Below are positions 1 to 5,533 of a stretch of DNA of 5,533 bases, piece by piece. The DNA is taken from the NCBI GenBank assembly GCA_018715855.1, contig DVKW01000170.1, forward strand, positions 1 to 5,533. The letters are read 5' to 3'. The notes under the pieces were generated by a model. The model saw only the letters and a list, made by a program, of their open reading frames with translations, ran no database searches and was not told the DNA's origin. Numbering within the stretch: the first letter of the stretch is position 1; every line of letters starts with the position of its first letter. The position numbers and the translations under genes are program-made. The DNA is from Candidatus Galligastranaerophilus intestinigallinarum (GTDB taxonomy: Bacteria; Cyanobacteriota; Vampirovibrionia; Gastranaerophilales; Gastranaerophilaceae).

Positions 1-86
1 GAAGGAATTGTCATCGCAGCAACTACACCGATAATAGCCAAAGTAATCAAAACTTCAGCCAATGTAAAACCTAAGCTCTTTTTCAT
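1..86 (-). CDS. Type IV prepilin-like protein, N-terminal 28 residues (runs off the left edge)
   Basis: The visible residues are a class III (type IV pilin) leader: a short basic start MKKSLG, then FTLAEVLITLAIIGVVAAM. Prepilin peptidase would cut after Gly6, giving N-methylated Phe as mature residue 1 and the conserved Glu at mature position 5 (Glu11 of the precursor). The hydrophobic run that follows would anchor the protein in the inner membrane and form the pilin or pseudopilin helix core. I chose the ATG at 86-84 because AAGG lies ten bases upstream (100-97). An in-frame ATG at 104-102 has no Shine-Dalgarno and would add six residues. The C-terminal domain is outside the window, so pilus subunit, type II secretion pseudopilin and competence pilin cannot be told apart. 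It is separated from the exporter operon by 106 bp with its own promoter, so a functional link is unlikely. Confidence 0.88.
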   Translation of the reverse strand, partial: MKKSLGFTLAEVLITLAIIGVVAAMTIP

Positions 87-96
87 AATTAAGTTA

Positions 97-100
97 CCTT
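97..100 (-). promoter_or_regulatory. Ribosome binding site deciding the prepilin start
   Basis: AAGG (within GAAAGGT) on the minus strand lies ten bases before the ATG at 86-84. No comparable purine run precedes the alternative in-frame ATG at 104-102, so the downstream start is preferred. Confidence 0.6.
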
Positions 101-121
101 TCATAAATTAGGACCAAATAC

Positions 122-151
122 ATTATATCATTTGAAACCCCTTCCATGCAA
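122..151 (-). promoter_or_regulatory. Sigma-70-type promoter with extended -10, for the prepilin-like gene
   Basis: Read on the minus strand, TGATATAAT (130-122) is a perfect extended -10 (TGn plus consensus TATAAT). A weak -35, TTGCAT (151-146), matches the consensus in its first three bases and lies 18 bp upstream. Transcription would start near position 115, leaving a leader of about 30 nt that carries AAGG before the ATG at 86. The position between the exporter stop codon and the prepilin start fits an independent promoter. An extended -10 can compensate for a poor -35. A short dyad (CAAAT at 134-130 and ATTTG at 119-115) flanks the -10, but it is too short to call an operator. Confidence 0.65.
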
Positions 152-192
152 TAATAGCGGTCAAAAATACACCAATTATCTTAATATAATAA

Positions 193-1332
193 TTATTCCA
201 ATTTGGCTTTAAATGCCCTATTTGCGCCAAATAGCGCAAAAATTGAAATTATAACAATCGGCAATAAATTTAAAAAAACGTAATAAAAATTCATATTTTT
301 TAAGATAATTCCCTTCGATATTACAAGAAAAAATCTTAAAGGGTTTAAAAATGTAAGATGTTGTAAAATTTCAGGGGTTATATTTTCAATAGGGGTTGTA
401 TACCCTGATAAAATAATTGCGGGGAACATAAAAATAAAAACGCCCAGCATTGCCTGCTGCTGGGTTTTAAATATTGAAGATATAAAAAGCCCGATTGCAA
501 CAATTGAAATTAAAAATAGCACCAAAGAAAAGAAAAATAGTGCTATAGAGCCACAAAAAGGAAGATTGAAAAAAATTTTTGATAGAAAAAGAATGATAAT
601 TGAATTGATAATTCCGAAAAACAGGGGAACAATTATTTTTCCAAGAATAATTTCGCTTGTTTTTAAGGGTAAGATTAACAATTCATCAAATGTGCCCATT
701 TCTTTTTCTCTTGCAAGCGAAAGCGAAGATAATAAAATAACCGCTGTCATAGGCAAAATTCCCATTAAAGAGGCAACAATAAAAAGATGATATGATAAAT
801 TCGGGTTGTAATGGTTTCTAACCTCAAAAAAAGGCGAGGTTGAACTTTTTTTAATCTGCCCTAAAGGTGAAAAATTATTTGCAATTTCTGATATATAGCT
901 TGATATAATTTGGCTTGAATTTGTTCTTCTGCCGTCTGATAAAACCATAACAGAGGGGTTATTGCCCGTTTTATAGTTTTTTGTAAAATCGTTTTCTATA
1001 AAAATTCCGACTCTTATTTTTTCTTCATCAATTGCATTTTTTAATTCTTTTTGGTTTTTGAAGTTGTAAATTTTGCTAAAATATCTGCTGCTTTTAATTT
1101 GTCTTATAAATTCTCTTGTAATTTCTGTTTTGTCGTAATCTAAAACACCGAGTTTTATATTTGTTATATCAAGCGTTGCAGCATGGGAAAAAATGAAAAG
1201 CTGCATTATTGTGGGCAAAAAAATAACGCTTCTGCTTTTTTTATCTCTCCAAATTGTGTGAAATTCTTTTATAATTAAACTTATAAGCCCGCCAAATTTA
1301 AGGCTTATTTTTTGAAAAATTTTATTTAACAA
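193..1332 (-). CDS. ybhR: ABC-2 type exporter permease, YbhR family
   Basis: Inner-membrane half of the export channel, expected to pair with the permease encoded just upstream. The 379 residues show ABC-2 topology: an N-terminal cytoplasmic segment, TM1 at about 34-52, a periplasmic domain at about 53-180, then five hydrophobic segments near 182-205, 228-250, 262-287, 294-312 and 350-370. Family marks I recognise from E. coli YbhR (about 368 aa) are HAATLDITN (50-58), YNPNLSY (175-181), SLAREKEMGTFDELL (205-219), the cytoplasmic loop that would contact the ATPase, TQQQAMLGVF (290-299) and ILSGYTTPIEN (307-317). The start is TTG at 1332-1330, preceded by GGAAAGG eight bases upstream. The first in-frame ATG is codon 43, inside TM1, and cannot be the start. 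The gene overlaps the end of the upstream permease by 7 nt. It is the last gene of the operon. No convincing terminator follows. Substrate unknown. Confidence 0.93.
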   Translation of the reverse strand: MLNKIFQKISLKFGGLISLIIKEFHTIWRDKKSRSVIFLPTIMQLFIFSHAATLDITNIKLGVLDYDKTEITREFIRQIKSSRYFSKIYNFKNQKELKNAIDEEKIRVGIFIENDFTKNYKTGNNPSVMVLSDGRRTNSSQIISSYISEIANNFSPLGQIKKSSTSPFFEVRNHYNPNLSYHLFIVASLMGILPMTAVILLSSLSLAREKEMGTFDELLILPLKTSEIILGKIIVPLFFGIINSIIILFLSKIFFNLPFCGSIALFFFSLVLFLISIVAIGLFISSIFKTQQQAMLGVFIFMFPAIILSGYTTPIENITPEILQHLTFLNPLRFFLVISKGIILKNMNFYYVFLNLLPIVIISIFALFGANRAFKAKLE

Positions 1333-2450
1333 TTTTCAAGCCTTTCCGTTGTGTTTTTATAAATTAAAATTGCCGTTAATGTGGCAAAAATTAACATATA
1401 AATTGAATTAAAAATAATTATTTTCAAAATCGTTCCCGATAAAAAAAGACTTGTTGCAGCTGAAACGTAATATTTAGCAGGAATTACATTTGAAATCGTT
1501 CTGATTAAAAAAGGCATGGAATCTATTTCATAAATTAACCCTGATAGCATCATAGATGGCATAAACCCTATGGTGCCTGCAATTTGGCTTGATGTAAACT
1601 GGTCTTTAAAAGTGGTTGAAATTAAAAGCCCAACCCCAAGGCCTGTTAACATAAAAAGAGATGAAGTTATAAAAAGAGCAATGTAGGAGCCCCTAAACGG
1701 CACTTTAAAAACAACGATAATTAAAAATAAACAAAAAAGAATTGATAAAAACCCCAAAACAAAATATGCAATATATTTTGCCAAAATAAATTCCCCTTTT
1801 GTAATATTTGTGGTTAAAATGGCTTCCATTGTGCCTCTTTCCCATTCTCTTGCAATAACAAGAGCGGTTAAAATTGTTCCTGTCATAGTCATTATTATGG
1901 CAAGTGACCCGGGGAGTATAAAATATGTGCTTTTTAAGGCGGGGTTGTACCAAGAACGGTTAATTGCACTAATTGTTTTTGTTTTTTCTAAATTTCCTTT
2001 TCTTGAATTTTCATATTGCAAATTTGAAAAATAAGCCCCTTGAATGTAGGTAGATGCAAATTTTGCGGTGTTTGGTTCTGTACCGTCTGTTATTATTTGA
2101 ATTTTGGGGTTTAATTTTTTCTTTAATTCAATTTCATAATTAACGGGAATAACAACATAACTTCTAATTTTTCCGCCAATTAAAAATTTTTCCGCTTCAT
2201 TTGTTGTTTTATAAAAAGAGGTATCAAGATATTTTGTGTTTTTTAAAGATTGGATAAAATTTCTTGATTCAACCGAATTTGACTGGTCAACAATTCCGAT
2301 TTTTACCGTGTTTGTATCGAAATTAACGCCAAAACCAAATAAAAAAAGCAAAATCAAGGGCAAAATAAATGCAATTAAAATGCTTGAGATATCTCTTATA
2401 ATTTGCTTAAATTCTTTTTTAACAAAGGTTTTTACAATAGCTATATTCAT
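1326..2450 (-). CDS. ybhS: ABC-2 type exporter permease, YbhS family
   Basis: First of two inner-membrane permease subunits of the exporter, 374 residues (E. coli YbhS about 377). Layout: cytoplasmic N-terminus with KKEFKQIIRD (11-20), TM1 at about 22-43, a periplasmic domain at about 44-173, then hydrophobic segments near 174-200, 222-248, 255-279, 287-308 and 342-364. Family marks are VVIPVNY (99-105), ITDGTEPNTAKF (120-131), ILPGSLAIIMT (178-188), AREWERGTMEAIL (200-212), the cytoplasmic coupling region after TM2, and MLSGLIYEIDSMP (301-313). The ATG start shares its bases with the TGA stop of the ATPase gene (ATGA, 2450-2447), and AAAGG sits about seven bases before it, so the two are probably translationally coupled. 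The 3' end overlaps the next permease by 7 nt. The two permeases are similar in plan but clearly diverged, suggesting a heterodimer. Confidence 0.94.
   Translation of the reverse strand: MNIAIVKTFVKKEFKQIIRDISSILIAFILPLILLFLFGFGVNFDTNTVKIGIVDQSNSVESRNFIQSLKNTKYLDTSFYKTTNEAEKFLIGGKIRSYVVIPVNYEIELKKKLNPKIQIITDGTEPNTAKFASTYIQGAYFSNLQYENSRKGNLEKTKTISAINRSWYNPALKSTYFILPGSLAIIMTMTGTILTALVIAREWERGTMEAILTTNITKGEFILAKYIAYFVLGFLSILFCLFLIIVVFKVPFRGSYIALFITSSLFMLTGLGVGLLISTTFKDQFTSSQIAGTIGFMPSMMLSGLIYEIDSMPFLIRTISNVIPAKYYVSAATSLFLSGTILKIIIFNSIYMLIFATLTAILIYKNTTERLENC
1341..1347 (-). promoter_or_regulatory. Shine-Dalgarno supporting the TTG start of the second permease
   Basis: GGAAAGG on the minus strand lies eight bases before the TTG at 1332-1330, inside the last codons of the upstream permease. 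The good spacing supports TTG as a true start. The other nearby TTG (1339-1337) is in a frame that stops after five codons. Confidence 0.65.
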
Positions 2451-4144
2451 CCTGCCGCCTTTTTGTTTGCTTCTTTAATTAAAAAAATGAAAGCATCTTC
2501 CATTGTGGGGTTATTGTTTGTTTTTGTTTTTGCCATATTTTTTAATTCATCAGGCGTTCCTTTAACCAAAATTTCCCCCTTATAAACAAGGGCAACATTA
2601 TCGCAAAATTGGGCTTCATCCATAAAATGTGTGGTTACAAGAACGGTTGAATTGTTTTTTACAAAATTATTAATCCTCATCCAAAATTCTCTTCTTGAAT
2701 TAGGGTCAACCCCTGATGTGGGTTCATCCAAAAACAAAACAGGCGGGTTTGAAATGGTTGCACACAAAAGAGAAAGCCTTTGTTTGTAGCCTAAAGGCAA
2801 ATTGTCTGCGCTATATTCAAGGTATTTTTCAATGTTATAACCTTTTATAATTTCATTTATTTTCTTTTTAACCCCATAAACCCCCATAAAAAATTCAATG
2901 TTTTGTTTCACGCTTAAATTTCCAAAAAGTGAAAATTTTTGTGCCATATATCCAAAATTTTTCTTTGCTTCAATTGGATTTTCATTTATATCAACCCCCA
3001 TAATTTTTGAGCTGCCTTTTGTTGGTTTTATAAGGCCTGTAAGCATTTTAAAGGTAGTAGATTTTCCTGCACCGTTTGGCCCTAATAACCCAAAAATTTC
3101 ACCTTGTTTAATTTTAAAATTAATGTTATTTGCGGCAGTGAAAGAACCGTATTTTTTATATAAACCTACAGCTTCAATTGCAATGTTATTCGGGGCAATT
3201 TGTTCTATTTTTTTTGAATTTTCCAAAAGAAAAGGCTTTTTTGTTTCAATAGCGCTCATAACAAAATCTTCAAACGTGCTTTCAGTTTTTATTAAGGGGT
3301 GGTGAAAATTTTTAATTGCATTTTTATCTTCAAAAATAACCCTTATTTTATCCCCTTCAATTGTGGCATCAACAATTCCTTTTTCATATTTTATGATGTC
3401 AAAAAGATAATTTCTTATTTCATAATTTTCTTTTGTATAAAAAGTTAAGCCTTCCATTGCCCTTTTGGCATTATCAGGGGTTCCTTCATAAATTTTTTTG
3501 CCATTTTCAAGCAAAAGGATATTTTCAAAAAATTTGGCTTCATCAAGGTAGCTTGTTGCCCAAATTATACTTATATTGTTTTCAACGGAAAGTTTGTCCG
3601 TTATCTTAATTAATTCACGCCTTGAAACGGGGTCAACACCAACAGAAGGTTCATCCAGCAATAATAAGCTTGGTTTTGACAATAAAACGCAAGATAAACC
3701 TAATTTTTGTTTCATGCCGCCTGAAAGTGCGCCTGTAAGCCTGTTTTTAAAATTGGAAAGCCCCGAAAATTTTAAAAGTTCACTAAAACTTTTTTCTTTT
3801 TCGTTCCCTTTTATATTTTTTAGCCCTGCATAAAGTTCAAGGTTTTCTATAACGGTTAAATCTTCGTATAGCCCGAATTTTTGGGGCATATAGCCTATAA
3901 TTTTTTTAATTTCACCCAAATTTTTACAAGGGGAAAAACCTTCTATTAAAATGGGGTCATTTTTTACATTATCAGGCGGAATTAACCCTGCAAGAAGCCT
4001 CAAAAGGGTTGTTTTGCCCGAACCATCCGGCCCTATAAGTGCTGTTCTTTGCCCATTTTTAAGTGAAAAAGAAATATCACAAAGCGAAGGTTCTTTTTCA
4101 CCTTTAAAAGTTTTATATAAGTTTTTAACATCCAAAAGGTTCAA
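2447..4144 (-). CDS. ybhF: Fused two-domain ABC exporter ATPase, YbhF family
   Basis: Cytoplasmic ATPase that powers the two permeases; both nucleotide-binding domains are on one chain (565 aa; E. coli YbhF about 578). Domain 1: Walker A GPDGSGKT (38-45), Q-loop Gln88 in GYMPQKFGLYEDLTV, signature LSGGMKQ (140-146), Walker B LLLLDEP (160-166), D-loop VGVD (168-171), and Ser198 in WATSYLDEA where the H-loop His is expected. Domain 2: Walker A GPNGAGKS (355-362), Q-loop Gln402, degenerate signature LPLGYKQ (449-455), Walker B VLFLDEP (469-475), D-loop SGVD (477-480), and His506 in TTHFMDEA. A linker domain spans about 230-320. The deviations match those I recall in E. coli YbhF, so they look like family traits rather than decay. 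The start is TTG at 4144-4142, overlapping the adaptor's TGA as TTGA; AGAGGA lies six bases upstream, and the first internal Met (86) is past Walker A. Confidence 0.95.
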   Translation of the reverse strand: MNLLDVKNLYKTFKGEKEPSLCDISFSLKNGQRTALIGPDGSGKTTLLRLLAGLIPPDNVKNDPILIEGFSPCKNLGEIKKIIGYMPQKFGLYEDLTVIENLELYAGLKNIKGNEKEKSFSELLKFSGLSNFKNRLTGALSGGMKQKLGLSCVLLSKPSLLLLDEPSVGVDPVSRRELIKITDKLSVENNISIIWATSYLDEAKFFENILLLENGKKIYEGTPDNAKRAMEGLTFYTKENYEIRNYLFDIIKYEKGIVDATIEGDKIRVIFEDKNAIKNFHHPLIKTESTFEDFVMSAIETKKPFLLENSKKIEQIAPNNIAIEAVGLYKKYGSFTAANNINFKIKQGEIFGLLGPNGAGKSTTFKMLTGLIKPTKGSSKIMGVDINENPIEAKKNFGYMAQKFSLFGNLSVKQNIEFFMGVYGVKKKINEIIKGYNIEKYLEYSADNLPLGYKQRLSLLCATISNPPVLFLDEPTSGVDPNSRREFWMRINNFVKNNSTVLVTTHFMDEAQFCDNVALVYKGEILVKGTPDELKNMAKTKTNNNPTMEDAFIFLIKEANKKAAG

Positions 4145-4968
4145 ATTTCATCCTCTAAAATTTTAATTGTGACAGGCATGCCTTGCCTTAAATATGGGTC
4201 AACGTTATCTACAATAATTCTTAATCTGTAAACTAAATCTGCCCTTAGGCTTGTTGTTTCAACTGTTTTTGGGGTAAATTCGGCAACAGGCGAAACAAAC
4301 CCGATATGTGCATTATATGGGTTTTTTGGCCTTGAATCAGTATAAATTAAAGCCTTTTGGCCGAGTTTAATTTTCCCCAACATTGGTTCTTCAATAAAAG
4401 CCCTAACCCAAACGGGCTGAATCATAGAAATTGAATAAACGGTTTCACCTGATGATAAAATTGTTCCTTTTTCTCTTATTCTGCTTAAAATAACCCCATC
4501 ATATGGCGCATACATTTTGGTGTCATCAAGGTCTATAATTGCTTTTTCAAGCTCTGAAACGCTTACTTTATATTCCCCTTTTGCAATTTCAAGGTTTTGA
4601 ACAATATTCGAACATTCTTCTTTTGAAATTGTAAAATCGCTGCACAATGGGAAATTATAGTTAAAAATGGCTTCGTTTTTGTTTTTTAGTGCATATTTTT
4701 CTTTGACGTTTCCTTTTGCTTTATTTAGTGCTGTTTTATAGATGTCATCTTCAATTTCAGCCAAAAGTTCGCCTTCTTTTACATAATCTCCTTCTTCTTT
4801 ATAAAGTTTGTTCAATCTGCCTGAAACTCTGAAGGATAAATCTGTTTGGCGAATTTCAATGTTACCAAAAAGAGTGATTCTATTGTCTTTTTTATTTTTA
4901 AAAAAGAAAAACCAAATTAAAAAACAAAAAACGGCCAAAATTAAAACTATAATAATTGCTTTCTTCAT
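4141..4968 (-). CDS. ybhG: Periplasmic adaptor (HlyD/membrane fusion protein), YbhG family
   Basis: Bridges the ABC-2 permeases to the outer-membrane channel. The 275 residues comprise a short basic N-terminus with one uncleaved anchor (about 4-23), a first biotinyl/lipoyl half containing TLFGNIEIR (32-40) and LSFRVSGRL (44-52), a helical hairpin at about 75-148, the second lipoyl half YAPYDGVILSRI (153-164), and the beta-barrel/proximal part with VWVRAFIEEP (186-195), GFVSPVAEFTPKTVET (223-238) and DLVYRLRI (244-251). These blocks match E. coli YbhG closely, but that protein is about 332 aa; the deficit lies almost wholly in the hairpin. Cys109 and Cys119 bracket the hairpin tip. I start at the ATG at 4968-4966, one base after the outer-membrane gene's stop and giving a normal anchor. 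A TTG at 4986 would add six residues and overlap that gene. The 3' end overlaps the ATPase start (TTGA). AVFC (12-15) is not a lipobox. Confidence 0.93.
   Translation of the reverse strand: MKKAIIIVLILAVFCFLIWFFFFKNKKDNRITLFGNIEIRQTDLSFRVSGRLNKLYKEEGDYVKEGELLAEIEDDIYKTALNKAKGNVKEKYALKNKNEAIFNYNFPLCSDFTISKEECSNIVQNLEIAKGEYKVSVSELEKAIIDLDDTKMYAPYDGVILSRIREKGTILSSGETVYSISMIQPVWVRAFIEEPMLGKIKLGQKALIYTDSRPKNPYNAHIGFVSPVAEFTPKTVETTSLRADLVYRLRIIVDNVDPYLRQGMPVTIKILEDEI
4151..4156 (-). promoter_or_regulatory. Shine-Dalgarno supporting the TTG start of the ATPase
   Basis: AGAGGA on the minus strand lies six bases before the TTG at 4144-4142, within the last codons of the adaptor gene. An in-frame TGA at 4150-4148 rules out any earlier start. 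The ATG overlapping this site (4152-4150) is in another frame. Confidence 0.7.
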
Positions 4969-4969
4969 T

Positions 4970-5533
4970 TTATAATGCCCCGCCAACTGCTTTGTATAAA
5001 GAAATTAAATTAATAAAGTTTTGGTTTTTTAAGTTGTAATAATTCATATTTGAATTTATAAATGTGTTGTTTTCATCCAAATAATAAAGATAGCTTTTTT
5101 TGCCGAAATTATATTCTCTGTGGGCTTTTATAAAATTATTTTTTGCAAGTAAAACCATTTTTTCGCCGTTTAAAAGGCTTTCTTTGTCTTTTTTTAAGGT
5201 ATATAGGCTTTCATTCACTTCTTTTAAGGCGTTTAGGTCTGCTTTTAGGTAATTTTCAATTTTTGTTTCATATTCAACTTTGCTTAGTTTAAAATTAAAA
5301 ATTCTTTTTCCCCCGTAAAAAATATTTTGTGTGGCACCTGCAAGCAATGCGGCAAAAACGCCGTCCCAGCCAAAGTTTTGAACAATTGTAGAAAAAGACA
5401 TAACCCCAATAACTGTTATTTTTGGTAAAAAATCTTTTTTTGCAATTGTTATATCTATTTTTGCTTTTTTAATTTCATTTTCAAGTTTTTTGATATCAGG
5501 TCTGTTGCAAATTACGCTTCCTGATAAATTTTC
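4970..5533 (-). CDS. Outer-membrane efflux factor, TolC/NodT family, C-terminal 187 residues (5' end outside the window)
   Basis: Exit duct of the exporter across the outer membrane. The frame is open to the right edge, so the visible part is the second repeat of the TolC fold. Landmarks counted from the first visible residue: NRPDIKKLENEI (10-21), the RPDI motif that opens this repeat in NodT-type factors; a helix leading to KKDFLPKITVIG (32-43), like the family's 'A..FFPSISL.G'; QNIFYGGKR (69-77), equivalent to 'PIF.GG'; a long Lys/Glu/Asn-rich helix (about 83-135); then YNFGKKSYLYYLDEN (141-155) and the ending LISLYKAVGGAL (176-187), the classic family end 'LYKALGGGW'. The Met at 5401 is internal, not the start, because conserved motifs lie upstream of it in the same frame. 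Full-length relatives are about 450-480 aa, often lipoproteins, so more than half is missing. The stop is one base from the adaptor's ATG, so this gene belongs to the operon. Confidence 0.92.
   Translation of the reverse strand, partial: ENLSGSVICNRPDIKKLENEIKKAKIDITIAKKDFLPKITVIGVMSFSTIVQNFGWDGVFAALLAGATQNIFYGGKRIFNFKLSKVEYETKIENYLKADLNALKEVNESLYTLKKDKESLLNGEKMVLLAKNNFIKAHREYNFGKKSYLYYLDENNTFINSNMNYYNLKNQNFINLISLYKAVGGAL

Noticed and set aside
111..162. GACC/GGTC inverted arms as a terminator or operator
   Set aside because: The arms are only four to five bases, separated by more than 40 bases, with no T run after them. The CAAAT/ATTTG dyad around the -10 is equally short and expected by chance in A+T-rich DNA.
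1705..1953. An 82-codon minus-strand frame inside the first permease
   Set aside because: It is a frame-shifted reading of the conserved permease, with no separate start context and no recognisable protein.
2898..3305. A 135-codon plus-strand open frame inside the ATPase gene
   Set aside because: It lies wholly antisense to a conserved ABC ATPase, in DNA rich in stop-free antisense codons. It has no recognisable domain. The same holds for shorter plus-strand frames at 566-790, 1810-2034, 2236-2478, 2403-2585, 3576-3833 and 3951-4166.
3544..3576. H-loop His to Ser in ATPase domain 1 as a sign of pseudogene decay
   Set aside because: The frame is intact, all other domain 1 motifs are present, and E. 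coli YbhF as I recall it carries the same Ser, so this is a family trait.
4922..4968. Lipoprotein signal in the adaptor (AVFC at residues 12-15)
   Set aside because: A lipobox needs a small residue just before the Cys; here it is Phe, and the hydrophobic segment continues well past the Cys as an anchor.
4969..4986. Earlier TTG start for the adaptor, overlapping the outer-membrane gene
   Set aside because: It would place six extra residues before the natural MKK-plus-anchor start. The ATG at 4968 sits one base after the upstream stop and agrees with the family N-terminus.
5399..5401. Met at 5401 as the start of a short outer-membrane protein
   Set aside because: The same frame stays open to 5533 and encodes the conserved RPDI repeat opening, so this Met is internal to a longer gene cut by the window edge.
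1..5533. CRISPR arrays, insertion sequences, tRNA or rRNA genes
   Set aside because: I saw no direct-repeat array, transposase-like frame, terminal inverted repeats or structured RNA signature. The window is almost entirely filled by the genes described.

Overview
The window holds most of one minus-strand operon for a tripartite drug/ion-type ABC exporter of the YbhGFSR family, followed by the start of an unrelated type IV prepilin-like gene on the same strand. The DNA is A+T-rich (roughly 30% G+C by eye). An outer-membrane efflux protein and a periplasmic adaptor imply a diderm cell. The prepilin leader (GFTLAEVLITLAIIGVV) is a type very common in gut Gastranaerophilales (Vampirovibrionia, 'Melainabacteria'), which are also A+T-rich. 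I favour that group, but the assignment is an inference; Elusimicrobia, Fusobacteria or Campylobacterota are not excluded.

Layout, in the direction of transcription (right to left): 5533-4970, the C-terminal 187 residues of a TolC/NodT-family outer-membrane factor whose 5' part lies outside the window; 4968-4141, a YbhG-type HlyD/membrane-fusion adaptor; 4144-2447, a YbhF-type ATPase with two nucleotide-binding domains on one chain; 2450-1326, a YbhS-type ABC-2 permease; 1332-193, a YbhR-type ABC-2 permease; then a 106-bp gap with a good promoter; then 86-1, the N-terminal 28 residues of a prepilin-like protein. All genes are on the minus strand. Exporter genes abut or overlap by 4 to 7 bases, which points to translational coupling, and two of the five appear to start with TTG. 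No stretch of 300 bases lacks a gene.

How they would work together: the two permeases form the inner-membrane channel, the fused ATPase supplies both nucleotide-binding domains, the adaptor bridges the periplasm, and the TolC-like protein forms the outer-membrane exit. The order adaptor-ATPase-permease-permease is that of E. coli ybhGFSR; the addition here is an outer-membrane factor gene directly upstream. The E. coli system has been linked to Na+/Li+ and tetracycline efflux and to cefoperazone/chloramphenicol sensitivity under the TetR-type regulator CecR. The substrate here cannot be read from sequence. The operon promoter and any regulator gene would lie beyond position 5533.

The system is a recognisable family rather than a wholly new one. 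The points most worth a second look are the adaptor's short helical hairpin with a cysteine pair and altered TolC-docking motif, and the ATPase's defects, which fall on a single composite ATP site.
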